From JAYODZ01 sp965662735 (GTDB taxonomy: Bacteria > Pseudomonadota > Alphaproteobacteria > RS24), in the NCBI GenBank assembly GCA_965662735.1, contig CBFIIU010000006.1, positions 1-64,000 on the forward strand: 64,000 nt of DNA, written 5' to 3'. Below the pieces are notes generated by a model. The model saw only the letters and a program-made list of their open reading frames with translations. It did no database searches and was not told the origin of the DNA. Below are positions 26,030 through 35,469 of the stretch, piece after piece. The position numbers and the translations under genes are program-made. Position 1 is the first letter of the stretch; every line of letters starts with the position of its first letter.

Positions 26030-26794
26030 TTAGGAAATGGTTTGTCCGCCATCGATCACCAATTGCTGCCCTGTCATGAAGGCGCCCGCAGGTGTCGCTA
26101 AAAACACCGCCGCCCCCGCAATCTCGTCCGGCACCCCAATGCGTTTCATGGGGGTTGTCGCTGTCGACTGCGCTAAAATGTCGGGATTATCCCACAAGGC
26201 CTTTGCAAAATAGGTTTTAATTAAGCCAGGCGCGATGGTGTTGGCGCGGATATTATGTTTGCCATGCTCGACCGCAATATTACGCGCGAGCTGAAAATCG
26301 GCTGCTTTAGAGAGGCCATAAGTGCCCAACACAGCCGACCCTTTCATCCCCCCGATGGATGAAATAATGATAATCGCACCATCTTTTCGCTCGATCATCT
26401 CGGGTAAAACCATATTGCTGAGCCAATGGTTCGACTTCACATTGCAGGCCATGATTTTGTCAAAGGCATCGTCTGGGCAGTCAGCCGATGGACCAAAATA
26501 AGGGTTCACCGCCGCATTGCAGACTAAAATATCGATTTTACCGAAATGCTCACGCGTCTTATCCACCAAGTTTTGCAATTGCGCCTTGTCGCCAATATTG
26601 CACGCGACGGTGAGCGCCCGTCCCGGATAGTGGGCATTAATATCGTCTGTCACGGCGTCGCAGGCATCGGCTTTGCGGCTTGAGACAACGACATTTGCTC
26701 CGTGCTCGGCCATGCGCCGCGCAATCGCCTCGCCAATGCCGCGCGAAGCCCCTGTTACAATGGCTGTTTTTCCAGATAAATCGAATAAATTCAT
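26030..26794 (-). CDS. Short-chain dehydrogenase/reductase (3-hydroxyacyl-CoA dehydrogenase-like position)
   Basis: This 254-residue SDR has GASRGIG at about residues 15-21, CNAAVN, IIISSIGGMKG with the catalytic Ser, and TYGLSKAA with Tyr and Lys. VVSSRKADACD after strand 2 suggests NADP. It ends GAFMTGQQLVIDGGQTIS, as many family members do. I start at the ATG at 26794 (MNLFDLSGKT), preceded by ggggag. An upstream ATG at 26821 adds a nine-residue extension without support. It is the first gene of the hydratase and dehydrogenase cassette and may oxidise the 3-hydroxy intermediate. Confidence 0.9.
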   Translation of the reverse strand: MNLFDLSGKTAIVTGASRGIGEAIARRMAEHGANVVVSSRKADACDAVTDDINAHYPGRALTVACNIGDKAQLQNLVDKTREHFGKIDILVCNAAVNPYFGPSADCPDDAFDKIMACNVKSNHWLSNMVLPEMIERKDGAIIIISSIGGMKGSAVLGTYGLSKAADFQLARNIAVEHGKHNIRANTIAPGLIKTYFAKALWDNPDILAQSTATTPMKRIGVPDEIAGAAVFLATPAGAFMTGQQLVIDGGQTIS

Positions 26795-26941
26795 GAAAGC
26801 GGTCTCCCCAAAAAGAACCACGATAGCATAATTATTTCATCTGGCGAGACTTGACCTGAGGCGCGCGCCGCGCCAGTTTGCCCCATCATCACACGGGTGC
26901 ATTTGACCCAGAACGTCGCAATAGAAACATACGAGAACCCT

Positions 26942-27805
26942 ATGTCGTCATCTGCACCTCTAATGCTCAACGGGTTAGGTGAAATAGCTGATCAGTATTC
27001 TGCGGCTGTTTGCGATGTTTGGGGCGTGATCCACAATGGACAAACACTTTTTCCAGGCGTCCTTGGCGCATTGGAACAATTTCGCAAGCATGCGGGCCCG
27101 GTTATTTTGCTCTCCAACGCGCCGCGACCCGCGAGCACATTGGCGGCGCGTCTCACGGAAATTGGCCTCCCCCCCGACGCCTATGACGGCATCATGACCT
27201 CCGGCGAAGCAACCCGCATGTTACTCCGTGAGCGCGGAGCAGCGGGCCATCGGTGTTATCACGTGGGGCCCGATAAAGATGCTGATTTAATCGCCAATCT
27301 GCCGCTCGAATTCGGGACGATGGAAGACGCAGATTTTATTTTGCTGTCGGGCTTATATGACGATCTCACCGAGACGCCCGAGCATTATGCCGATCATCTC
27401 GCCCAATGGCGGGCGCGCGATCTCGACTTGATCTGCGCCAACCCTGATCGGCTGGTTCCGTTCGGGGATCGCTTGATCTATTGTGCGGGCGCGATTGCCG
27501 AGCGCTATGAACAAATGGGCGGCCAAGTTCTCTGGGTCGGCAAACCTTATCCTCTCGTCTATGAGCAGGCCATAGCGCAGATTGCCCAGCTCGGTGCACG
27601 AACAGATCGGGTTTTGGCGATCGGCGATGGACCCAAGACCGATATTGTGGGAGCCAACCAGTTCGGTCTTGACGCACTCTTTGTACGCGCAGGTCTTGCC
27701 CGAGACGAGCAGGAGTTTGATTTATCCACCGCGCAGGGTGTCCGGGCGTTTCTCGACCGCGAGCAGGCCCATGCCCACGCCTCAATCGGTCAGTTGCAGT
27801 GGTAG
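26942..27805 (+). CDS. HAD-superfamily IIA hydrolase (TIGR01459-like)
   Basis: This 287-residue cytosolic phosphatase-like protein has the HAD motifs: AAVCDVWGVIHNG (motif I, with the nucleophile Asp and the family's Trp), ILLSNAPRP (motif II), VGKPYPLVYEQA (motif III Lys), and VLAIGDGPKTDIVGANQFG (motif IV). This subfamily is typical of alphaproteobacteria beside ribF, as here (88 bp before it). Substrate is not known; sugar phosphates or nucleotides are possible. The start at 26942 is chosen because homologues begin close before the DVWG motif. Confidence 0.9.
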   Translation: MSSSAPLMLNGLGEIADQYSAAVCDVWGVIHNGQTLFPGVLGALEQFRKHAGPVILLSNAPRPASTLAARLTEIGLPPDAYDGIMTSGEATRMLLRERGAAGHRCYHVGPDKDADLIANLPLEFGTMEDADFILLSGLYDDLTETPEHYADHLAQWRARDLDLICANPDRLVPFGDRLIYCAGAIAERYEQMGGQVLWVGKPYPLVYEQAIAQIAQLGARTDRVLAIGDGPKTDIVGANQFGLDALFVRAGLARDEQEFDLSTAQGVRAFLDREQAHAHASIGQLQW

Positions 27806-27893
27806 CGTCACGGGTTAAGATGCGACCACCGCAAGGCCATCGCGGGCACTGCGCAATATTTTGCGGGCGCAGAAAATAGGAGTAATTTGGGTT

Positions 27894-28874
27894 ATGCGTC
27901 TTTCATCGACGACAGATGTTCGCTTATTTCGAAGCGTTGACGCCCTTCCGGCCGATTTGCGCGGAAGTGCGGTGGCCATCGGAAATTTCGATGGCGTGCA
28001 TAAAGGGCATCAAACCGTGATCCGCCAAGCTCGGGCGGCCGCGGATCGATTGGGTGTCGCACTCGGCGCGATGATCTTCGAGCCACACCCTGTGCGTTTG
28101 TTCAACCCCGACGCGCCCCCGTTTCGCCTAACCCAAATTGAAAAAAGGGCCGCGCTTTTAAACCATTATGGTACCGACTTTACCTTGGCCCTGCCCTTCG
28201 ATCGCGACATGGCGCAACGGTCGGCCACGGCCTTTATGGATGACATATTAGTGCGGGGCCTCGCAGTACGCCATGTTGTGGTGGGTGACGATTTCCATTT
28301 TGGCGCGGGGCGGAGCGGCTCCCCATCGAGCCTCGTCGCCTACGGTGCGGAGGCAGGGTTCTCGACCGACATTATTGATGCGGAAATTGAACCCGCCTCC
28401 GGCATTGCCTTTTCATCCTCTGATATTCGCGCCGCCCTTGCCCGGGGGGACATTGAACGTGCAACACAGTGGCTTGGCCATCCCTGGAGCATTGAGGGGG
28501 AAGTACGTCAAGGCGACCAGCGCGGGCGCACCATCCAATTTCCAACCGCTAATATTGAGCTCGGCGATTATATGCGCCCCGCTTTTGGGGTTTATGCCGT
28601 TTCGGTAGAGATTAAATCAGGCGCCGCGCAAGGCCAAACCGCCCTTGGGGTGGCCAATATCGGATTACGCCCGACAGTTGGCACAGAAGCACCCCGTTTG
28701 GAGGCGCATTTGTTTGATTTCGATCAAGATATCTATGGATGTCACCTCGAGGTGGCGTTGCATCATTTCATTCGTGGCGAGCAGAAATTCGAAAATTTCG
28801 ACGCCTTGCGCGCGCAAATCTCGCGCGATGCCGAGGCCGCCCGCCTGTTGCTTCGCGATTTTAAAAGCGAATGA
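27894..28874 (+). CDS. ribF: Bifunctional riboflavin kinase/FAD synthetase
   Basis: The protein (326 residues) converts riboflavin to FMN and FMN to FAD. The N-terminal adenylyltransferase domain shows AVAIGNFDGVHKGHQTVI and later VVGDDFHFGAGRSG and SSSDIRAAL. The C-terminal kinase domain has GRTIQFPTANIEL and GVANIGLRPTVG, ending with LEVALHHFIRGEQKF. The start at 27894 (MRLSSTTD) is chosen; the ribosome site aggag is rather far, about 11 nt. It lies 38 bp before ileS in the standard ribF-ileS-lspA order. Confidence 0.96.
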   Translation: MRLSSTTDVRLFRSVDALPADLRGSAVAIGNFDGVHKGHQTVIRQARAAADRLGVALGAMIFEPHPVRLFNPDAPPFRLTQIEKRAALLNHYGTDFTLALPFDRDMAQRSATAFMDDILVRGLAVRHVVVGDDFHFGAGRSGSPSSLVAYGAEAGFSTDIIDAEIEPASGIAFSSSDIRAALARGDIERATQWLGHPWSIEGEVRQGDQRGRTIQFPTANIELGDYMRPAFGVYAVSVEIKSGAAQGQTALGVANIGLRPTVGTEAPRLEAHLFDFDQDIYGCHLEVALHHFIRGEQKFENFDALRAQISRDAEAARLLLRDFKSE

Positions 28875-28912
28875 GCCTTTGCAAGCACCGCAACCGCTGA
28901 TAAAAACGCCCC

Positions 28913-31720
28913 ATGAGTGAACCCCGCGATTATAAAGACACGCTGCATCTGCCGCAGACCGATTTTCCAATGAAAGCTGGCTTACCCACGCGTGAGCCGG
29001 ACATGCTGGCCTATTGGCAGAAGCTTGATCTGTATAAAAAATTACGCGCCCAATCGGCTGGGCGCGAGAAATTCGTTCTGCATGACGGTCCACCTTATGC
29101 GAATGGCGATATTCATATCGGCCATGCCATGCAGAAAATTCTGAAGGATATTATTGTCCGCTCGCAGCAGATGATGGGGAAAGATGCTCCTTTCATTCCA
29201 GGTTGGGACTGTCATGGTTTGCCGATTGAGTGGAAAATTGAAGAGAGCTTTCGGGCCAAAGGGCGCGAGAAAAATGATATTCCGGCGAGCGAATTTCGCG
29301 CCGAGTGCCGCCGCTTTGCCGAACACTGGGTGGCGGTGCAAGGCGAACAATTCGAGCGCCTTGGTGTATTGGGAGATTGGAAAAACCCCTACACCACAAT
29401 GACCTATGAAGCCGAGGCGACTATTGTTGCGGAGTTTCAAAAATTCCTCATGAATGGCAGCCTGTATCGCGGGTCTAAGCCGGTGATGTGGTCGGTTGTT
29501 GAACAAACGGCCTTGGCGGAAGCGGAAGTGGAATATGAAGAGCATGTTTCGCCAACGATTTTTGTTAAATTTCCGGTCATTGAAGCGGAGTGCGATACCG
29601 ACAATTTATTTGCGGTGATTTGGACGACAACGCCCTGGACGATTCCGGGCAATCGCGCCATCGCCTACTCAACTGATTTGTCATATGGCATTTACACAAC
29701 GCCGCAGGGTCGCCTGATTTTATGTGACGCGCTTGCGAGCCGCGTCATGGAAGCCGCGCAGATCGAGGATTACCAGCGCAGCGAGGATATAGACCCCGCC
29801 ACCATTTCAGTCTGCGCGCACCCCTTGCGTGGGCAAGGCTATACGCAAGATACCCCCCTCTTGGCAGGCGATTTTGTCACCGATGAGGCGGGCACAGGTC
29901 TCGTGCATATTGCCCCGGGGCATGGTCAAGACGATTATGAACTTGGCCGCAAACACGGTATCGAAATTCCGTTCACGATTGACGGCACAGGGACCTATCT
30001 GCCGGAAATTCCCTTATTCGCGGGTAAGTCTGTTTTCAAAGCGAATGGCAAAGAAGGGGATGCCAACCCGGCCGTGATCGAGGCCTTGATCGCCGCCGAT
30101 CGCTTGCTGGCCCAGGGTAAATTGCGCCACCAATATCCCCATAGCTGGCGCTCCAAAGCGCCGTTGATTTTCCGGAATACGCCGCAATGGTTTATTTCCA
30201 TGACCCACACTCATTTGCGGGAAACGGCACTGGAGGCGATTGATCGCGTTACATGGTTGCCCACGACGGGGCGCAATCGCATTCACAGCATGGTTGAAAG
30301 TCGCCCCGATTGGGTGGTGTCGCGCCAACGCGCATGGGGTGTGCCGCTGACCCTTTTTGTCCATAAGGACACGGGCGATCTTTTGCGCGATGAGGCCGTC
30401 AATCAACGGATTATTGATGCCGTTCGGGCCGGTGGCGCCGATGCCTGGTTTACAACCGACCCCCAAATATTCCTTGGGCCCGAGCATGCCGCCTCAGACT
30501 ATGAGCAGGTGAGCGACATTTTGGACGTCTGGTTTGATAGTGGCGTCACCCATGCCTTTGTGCTCGAACAACGCGATGAATTGAAATGGCCCGCCGATCT
30601 CTATCTCGAGGGCTCGGACCAACATCGCGGATGGTTTCAATCGTCGCTGCTTGAAAGTTGCGCCACGCGCGGGCGGGCGCCCTATGAGCAAGTGCTCACC
30701 CATGGTTTTGTGATGGATGAAAAGGGACGGAAAATGTCGAAGTCCCTGGGCAATGTTGTGGACCCGCTGAAAGTGATCAGCCAGTCCGGCGCCGACATTA
30801 TTCGTCTTTGGGTGATGAGCTCAGACGTCAGCGAAGATTTNNNNNNNNNNNNNNNNNNNNNNNNNNNNNNNNNNNNNNNNNNNNNNNNNNNNNNNNNNNN
30901 NNNNNNNNNNNNNNTAGGCAATCTGCCAAGCGAGATGCCAGCGGCCATGTCCTATGCCGACATGCCTGAGCTCGAGCGCTATATGCTCCACCGGTTACAG
31001 GGGCTCGACGCTGACATTCGAGGCTTTTACCAACGCTATGAACTTCGGCGGGCCTTTCAAGCCTTGTTCAACTTCATGACCATTGATTTATCTTCTTTCT
31101 ACTTCGACATTCGCAAAGACGCGCTATATTGCGATCCACTGTCGAGCCCAACGCGGCAGGCCTGTTTGATCGTGATGGATCATATGTTCTCCTGTCTCAC
31201 CGCATGGCTCGCCCCCGTATTGGCGTTCACAATGGAAGAGGTGTGGCAGAGCCGGTTCAAAGATACCGATCAATCGATCCATTTGCGCGAATTTCCAAAT
31301 GTCGACCCGCAGTGGAACGATCCCGCTTTAGCGGCCAAATGGGCCCATATTCGTGAGATCCGCCGCGTCGTCACGGGGGCCCTTGAAATTGAGCGGCGCG
31401 ATAAGCGGATAGGCTCGAGCCTCGAGGCCGCTCCCATTGTCCATATTACCAATGCCGATCGCATGGGGGCGACCGCGGGCGTCGACATGGCCGATATCTG
31501 CATCACCTCACAAATTAGCCTGAGCGATCAAGCGCCGCCGAGCGACGCCTTTGCACTAGAAGACGTTGGCGATGTGTCGGTTGTGCCCACCCTCGCCCAA
31601 GGAAAGAAATGTCAGAGGTCTTGGAAAATTCTACCCGATGTTGGGACGGTTGATGGGTATCCTGATCTCAGCCCCCGCGACGCGGCGGCGGTGAAAGAAT
31701 TCGATGGCAGGAAAGCCTAG
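28913..31720 (+). CDS. ileS: Isoleucyl-tRNA synthetase, short gap inside
   Basis: This class I synthetase charges tRNA-Ile. The ATP-site motifs HIGH (NGDIHIGHAMQK) and KMSKS (GRKMSKSLGNVVDP) are present, as are the WTTTPWTIPGN and GTGLVHIAPGHGQDD parts of the editing domain. A 74-N gap at 30841-30914 falls just after the catalytic domain. The frame resumes correctly with GNL, and the 24 missing codons between the flanking partial ones match the spacing I recall for the E. coli enzyme. Including the gap it is 935 residues. It ends without an obvious C-terminal zinc finger. Its last 17 bp overlap lspA. Confidence 0.97.
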   Translation: MSEPRDYKDTLHLPQTDFPMKAGLPTREPDMLAYWQKLDLYKKLRAQSAGREKFVLHDGPPYANGDIHIGHAMQKILKDIIVRSQQMMGKDAPFIPGWDCHGLPIEWKIEESFRAKGREKNDIPASEFRAECRRFAEHWVAVQGEQFERLGVLGDWKNPYTTMTYEAEATIVAEFQKFLMNGSLYRGSKPVMWSVVEQTALAEAEVEYEEHVSPTIFVKFPVIEAECDTDNLFAVIWTTTPWTIPGNRAIAYSTDLSYGIYTTPQGRLILCDALASRVMEAAQIEDYQRSEDIDPATISVCAHPLRGQGYTQDTPLLAGDFVTDEAGTGLVHIAPGHGQDDYELGRKHGIEIPFTIDGTGTYLPEIPLFAGKSVFKANGKEGDANPAVIEALIAADRLLAQGKLRHQYPHSWRSKAPLIFRNTPQWFISMTHTHLRETALEAIDRVTWLPTTGRNRIHSMVESRPDWVVSRQRAWGVPLTLFVHKDTGDLLRDEAVNQRIIDAVRAGGADAWFTTDPQIFLGPEHAASDYEQVSDILDVWFDSGVTHAFVLEQRDELKWPADLYLEGSDQHRGWFQSSLLESCATRGRAPYEQVLTHGFVMDEKGRKMSKSLGNVVDPLKVISQSGADIIRLWVMSSDVSEDXXXXXXXXXXXXXXXXXXXXXXXXXXGNLPSEMPAAMSYADMPELERYMLHRLQGLDADIRGFYQRYELRRAFQALFNFMTIDLSSFYFDIRKDALYCDPLSSPTRQACLIVMDHMFSCLTAWLAPVLAFTMEEVWQSRFKDTDQSIHLREFPNVDPQWNDPALAAKWAHIREIRRVVTGALEIERRDKRIGSSLEAAPIVHITNADRMGATAGVDMADICITSQISLSDQAPPSDAFALEDVGDVSVVPTLAQGKKCQRSWKILPDVGTVDGYPDLSPRDAAAVKEFDGRKA

Positions 31721-32195
31721 CGCCACCTTGTGGGCCATCGGTGGCGCCGCGCTTCTCACCGATCAAGTGAGCAAATATGTCATGCTCTCTATCTTACAAA
31801 ACACGCCCAATGGGGTCATTCCGGTTTTACCGTTTTTAGATGCGGCCCTGGTGTGGAATAAAGGGGTGAGTTACGGGTTTTTTCAGGCCGGCTCAACCAT
31901 GGCCGCTCTGGCTTTAATCGGCATGAGCTTGGTCATTACCGGCATTATGGCCTATTTTCTTTGGCATGAGCAGGCACGTTGGGCGCGTTTCGCTTACGCC
32001 CTCATTATCAGTGGGGCCTTGGGCAATGTGATCGACCGCGCCCTTCACGGAGCGGTCATCGACTTTATCAGCCCCCATGCCTTCGGGTATCACTGGTATG
32101 TGTTTAATGTGGCTGATATTTGGATCAGTTGCGGCGCGGCGCTATTAATTTTTTCCGCTTTCTTTTCGGCTAAAAATACATCCTCCGAGCGCTAA
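31704..32195 (+). CDS. lspA: Lipoprotein signal peptidase (signal peptidase II)
   Basis: This 163-residue inner-membrane aspartic protease removes signal peptides from diacylated prolipoproteins. It has four hydrophobic segments, GALGNVIDRALHGAVIDFI with catalytic Asp120, and YVFNVADIWISCG with catalytic Asp138. The ATG at 31704 lies inside the end of ileS. The two lipoproteins encoded just downstream would be its substrates. Confidence 0.96.
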   Translation: MAGKPSATLWAIGGAALLTDQVSKYVMLSILQNTPNGVIPVLPFLDAALVWNKGVSYGFFQAGSTMAALALIGMSLVITGIMAYFLWHEQARWARFAYALIISGALGNVIDRALHGAVIDFISPHAFGYHWYVFNVADIWISCGAALLIFSAFFSAKNTSSER

Positions 32196-32300
32196 TCTCT
32201 GGTTCTTTCGATTATTTGATGTTACTGTGATACGTATCATCACCTTCGCAATCGAATTCGATCGATGGCGAGCGTCTAAAGGAAAAAAGGAACGCAATTC

Positions 32301-32705
32301 ATGCGCCGTGCTTTCATCATCGTATCAGCCACAGTTTTGCTTAGCGGATGCGAGAGCTTTAAAGATACGTTTGGCTTCTCCAAAAATCCGCCCGATGAAT
32401 TTAAAGTCATCACCAAAGCCCCCTTGGTCATCCCACCCGAGTTTAGCTTGCGTCCTCCGCGACAAGGCGAAAGCGCGCAAAAAGTTTACTCAACGCAAGA
32501 GATGGCACGCGCCGCTTTAATCGGTGTCGATAGCACAGCAATCGATCAGCCCAGTGCGGGCGAACGCGACCTGATGAAAAAGGCCGGCGCTGATCAGCAA
32601 GATGGCTCTATTCGCGTGATTATCGATAATGAGAATCAACAGACAGAAGATGCCGATCCGTCTTTAGTTGAAAAACTCACCTTAGGACTTGTTGGCGGGA
32701 AATAA
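32301..32705 (+). CDS. DUF3035 lipoprotein
   Basis: The 134-residue protein has a lipoprotein signal with lipobox LLSGC (Cys17). It then shows the DUF3035 pattern NPPDEFKVITKAPLVIPPEFSLRPPRQGES, seen in small alphaproteobacterial lipoproteins linked to outer-membrane assembly. The remainder is hydrophilic. AAGGAA lies 8 nt before the ATG. Position between lspA and the M16 pair is conserved in the class. A role in the beta-barrel assembly machinery is inference from the family. Confidence 0.88.
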   Translation: MRRAFIIVSATVLLSGCESFKDTFGFSKNPPDEFKVITKAPLVIPPEFSLRPPRQGESAQKVYSTQEMARAALIGVDSTAIDQPSAGERDLMKKAGADQQDGSIRVIIDNENQQTEDADPSLVEKLTLGLVGGK

Positions 32706-32737
32706 CTTCTAACCCTCCGCTCTCAGAGGACATCATC

Positions 32738-34111
32738 ATGTTCGGCGCCCTAGCTCCGACGCTCAAAAAAAATTTAATCTGGTTGGCCCTCTTGGGGCTC
32801 ATCAGCTCATTGGCCGCGTGCGATCGTGCGCCTGAAATTGGTGTGGCCCGTCTTGATAATGGCCTAACGATTTATGTGATCCCCCATCATCGCGCGCCGA
32901 CAGTCACCCACATGGTCTGGTATGGAGTCGGGGGCGCCGATGACCCCGAAGGGCATTCGGGCATTGCGCATTTATTTGAACATTTAATGTTCAAATCCAC
33001 GACGACGCGGCCCGATGGAGATTTCTCAAAGATCATCGCAGCCATGGGCGGGCAAGATAATGCCATGACCATGGCCGACTTGACGGTTTATTTTCAGCGT
33101 GTCCCGAAAGAGCGCCTTGCAGATGTCATGGCGCTGGAGGCGGACAGGATGGTCAATCTTACCTTGAGCGAAGAAGATTTTAAAACCGAACGCGATGTTG
33201 TGATTGAAGAGCGCGGCCAACGGGTCGACTCGCAGCCCAATGCACTTGCCCATGAAAAAATTATGGACCGGCTCTATGCAGGCCACCCTTACCACCGGCC
33301 TGTCATTGGATGGCGCGAAGAACTCGAAAACTTACCCTATGAGGCCGCGACCGAGTTTTATAAGGCCCATTATGCTCCTGATCAGGCCTTTTTATTAGTG
33401 GCCGGCGATACGTCTTTGAGCGAAGTGGTGCGATTGGCCAAACAATATTACGGCCCATTAGCCCCTAGCGGAAAAAAGCGGGCAGCCCGACCGACCCTCG
33501 ATTTCGCGCATAGCACCTTGTCGCCAGAACCACTGGATTTCTCGGATCCACGATCACAACAATATATTTGGATGCGCTATTATCGACTGCCGCCGAGCGT
33601 CGATCTCGCGCCGCGCGAGCTGGCCGCCTTGACCATTGGCATAGATCTTCTCGGTGGTGAAAACACCAGTCTTCTCTATGAAAAATTGGTTCGCGGAGAA
33701 GGGGTGGCGATCGCAACCGGCAGCGCGCTCGACACCAATATGCGCGACGCCAGCGAAGTGTCGATATACGCCATTGCGCATCAACGGGAAGGCTTGACCG
33801 CATTGGACAGTCAGGTCGACAATATTATTGCAAAGGCCCAAAAAACGCTTTTCTCGCCCGAAGACATTGAACGCTCAGCCAATAAATTGGCCGCGACATT
33901 TGTTTATGAACAAGATGGCCAGGCCTCGCTCGCGTTTAATTATGGACTGGCTATTGCTTTTGGCGGTCACCCCGATGAAATTGCCAACTGGCCCGACCAT
34001 CTCCATGACGTGTCTCCCGCCGAAGTCCAAACTGCGCTCGCCACATATTTGAAAGCTGGACACTATGTTACAGGACATATTCGCCCGGCGGATGGTGACG
34101 CCAATGAATAA
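32738..34111 (+). CDS. M16 zinc metallopeptidase, active subunit, lipoprotein
   Basis: This 457-residue peptidase has the inverted zinc motif HLFEH (His78, Glu81, His82) and a distal Glu at about 157-158 (VVIEERG), the full ligand set of M16. The N-terminus carries a lipobox (SSLAAC, Cys28), so it is probably anchored in the periplasm. The C-terminal M16 domain follows from about 210. It overlaps the start of a second M16 gene that lacks the zinc motif. Such pairs form heterodimers in which this is the catalytic half. Confidence 0.95.
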   Translation: MFGALAPTLKKNLIWLALLGLISSLAACDRAPEIGVARLDNGLTIYVIPHHRAPTVTHMVWYGVGGADDPEGHSGIAHLFEHLMFKSTTTRPDGDFSKIIAAMGGQDNAMTMADLTVYFQRVPKERLADVMALEADRMVNLTLSEEDFKTERDVVIEERGQRVDSQPNALAHEKIMDRLYAGHPYHRPVIGWREELENLPYEAATEFYKAHYAPDQAFLLVAGDTSLSEVVRLAKQYYGPLAPSGKKRAARPTLDFAHSTLSPEPLDFSDPRSQQYIWMRYYRLPPSVDLAPRELAALTIGIDLLGGENTSLLYEKLVRGEGVAIATGSALDTNMRDASEVSIYAIAHQREGLTALDSQVDNIIAKAQKTLFSPEDIERSANKLAATFVYEQDGQASLAFNYGLAIAFGGHPDEIANWPDHLHDVSPAEVQTALATYLKAGHYVTGHIRPADGDANE

Positions 34112-35432
34112 ATTTCTAATGAATAAATTTATCCTCTCCTTTTTTCTCGCACTGACCCTCTGGACCGCGAGCACCCTGCCGAGCGCGGCCTTGTTAAAAG
34201 TCGAAACGGTCGAGACGCCTGCTGGGACCACCGCTTGGCTTATGGAAGATCGAACGCTGCCGATCATTACGCTGCATTTCGAGTGGCGTGGCGGCACGGC
34301 GCAAGATCCCGAGGCTTTGCAGGGGCTGACGATGCTCATGGCCAGCTTATTGAATGAGGGCGCGGGCGCCTATGACAGTCGAGCCTTTCAAGATCGGCTA
34401 TCATTTCTAGGCACTGAAATGCGCTTTGACGCGGACCGCGATTCCATCACCGCTGAAATTCGAATGCTCAGACCTCATCGCAACGAAAGTTTAGCCCTGT
34501 TCCGCTCGGCTCTGTCTGAGCCACGCTTTGACGAAGAAGCCATTATGCGCATGAAACATGAGCTCAAGACGCTCATTCGGATGCGCCAGGAAGACCCGAG
34601 CGATCGGGCCCGTGACCTGNNNNNNNNNNNNNNNNNNNNNNNNNNNNNNNNNNNNNNNNNNNNNNNNNNNNNNNNNNNNNNNNNNNNNNNNNNNNNNNNN
34701 NNNNNNNNNNNNNNNNNNNNNNNNNNNNNNNNNNNNNNNNNNNNNNNNNNNNNNNNNNNNNNCGGTGATATATCGCCGCGCGAACTCAAACAGGTTTTGG
34801 ACGAACTTCTGCCCGCACTTGCGCCCAAACACCAACCAACACCCCTAGCGCCCCATCCATTACAAAAAACCGGCCTGACGGTGGAATTTCATGAGGGGCC
34901 CCAAAGCGCTGTGTTTTTTGGATTTCCAGGGGTTGCTCTCCATGATGCCGACTTTTACCCCGCCTTTGTGCTGAACTATATATTAGGCGGCGGGGGCTTT
35001 GCCTCGCGCTTAACGGAGGAATTACGCGAAAAACGTGGTCTCACCTATTCCGTCTATAGCTATTTGGTTGATCAAAGCGCCACCCCCTTGTGGATTGGTG
35101 GATTTACCAGCGATCGGAGCACGGTCGCACAAGCCCTCACCCTTGTGAGAGAGGAAATGGCAAGGTTGCGGAAAGATGGCGTCAGTGAAAAGGAATTGCG
35201 CGATGCAAAAACCTATCTCGAAGGGTCATATGCGCTGCGTTTTGACAGCGGCATGTCCATCGTGCAGCAAATGAGCTTTGCTCAATGGTTTGGGTTACCC
35301 GAAAATTATTTCGAGACTCGCAACCAGTTTATTGAAAACGTGACACTCGAAGCGGTTAATCGCGTTGCCCGTGAACATTTGGACCCCGAAAAACTTTTGA
35401 TACAGATTGTTGGAACCCCGACAGGTGGCTAG
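34104..35432 (+). CDS. M16 peptidase-like protein, inactive partner, gap inside
   Basis: A signal peptide (FILSFFLALTLWTASTLPSAA) starts the protein. Where the catalytic half has HLFEH, this one has LTMLMASLLNEGAG, so no zinc site. The C-terminal domain carries ELREKRGLTYSVYSYL, the Arg/Tyr segment used by non-catalytic M16 partners. A 143-N gap at 34620-34762 hides about 48 codons but the frame resumes. The start is at 34104 (MNKFLMNKF) or 34119: the 13 bp aatgaataaattt occur twice in tandem here and include the upstream stop codon. Confidence 0.9.
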   Translation: MNKFLMNKFILSFFLALTLWTASTLPSAALLKVETVETPAGTTAWLMEDRTLPIITLHFEWRGGTAQDPEALQGLTMLMASLLNEGAGAYDSRAFQDRLSFLGTEMRFDADRDSITAEIRMLRPHRNESLALFRSALSEPRFDEEAIMRMKHELKTLIRMRQEDPSDRARDLXXXXXXXXXXXXXXXXXXXXXXXXXXXXXXXXXXXXXXXXXXXXXXXXGDISPRELKQVLDELLPALAPKHQPTPLAPHPLQKTGLTVEFHEGPQSAVFFGFPGVALHDADFYPAFVLNYILGGGGFASRLTEELREKRGLTYSVYSYLVDQSATPLWIGGFTSDRSTVAQALTLVREEMARLRKDGVSEKELRDAKTYLEGSYALRFDSGMSIVQQMSFAQWFGLPENYFETRNQFIENVTLEAVNRVAREHLDPEKLLIQIVGTPTGG

Positions 35433-35469
35433 AGTATAGCCACATGATGTTCTGAGTTGAGGCGGTCTG

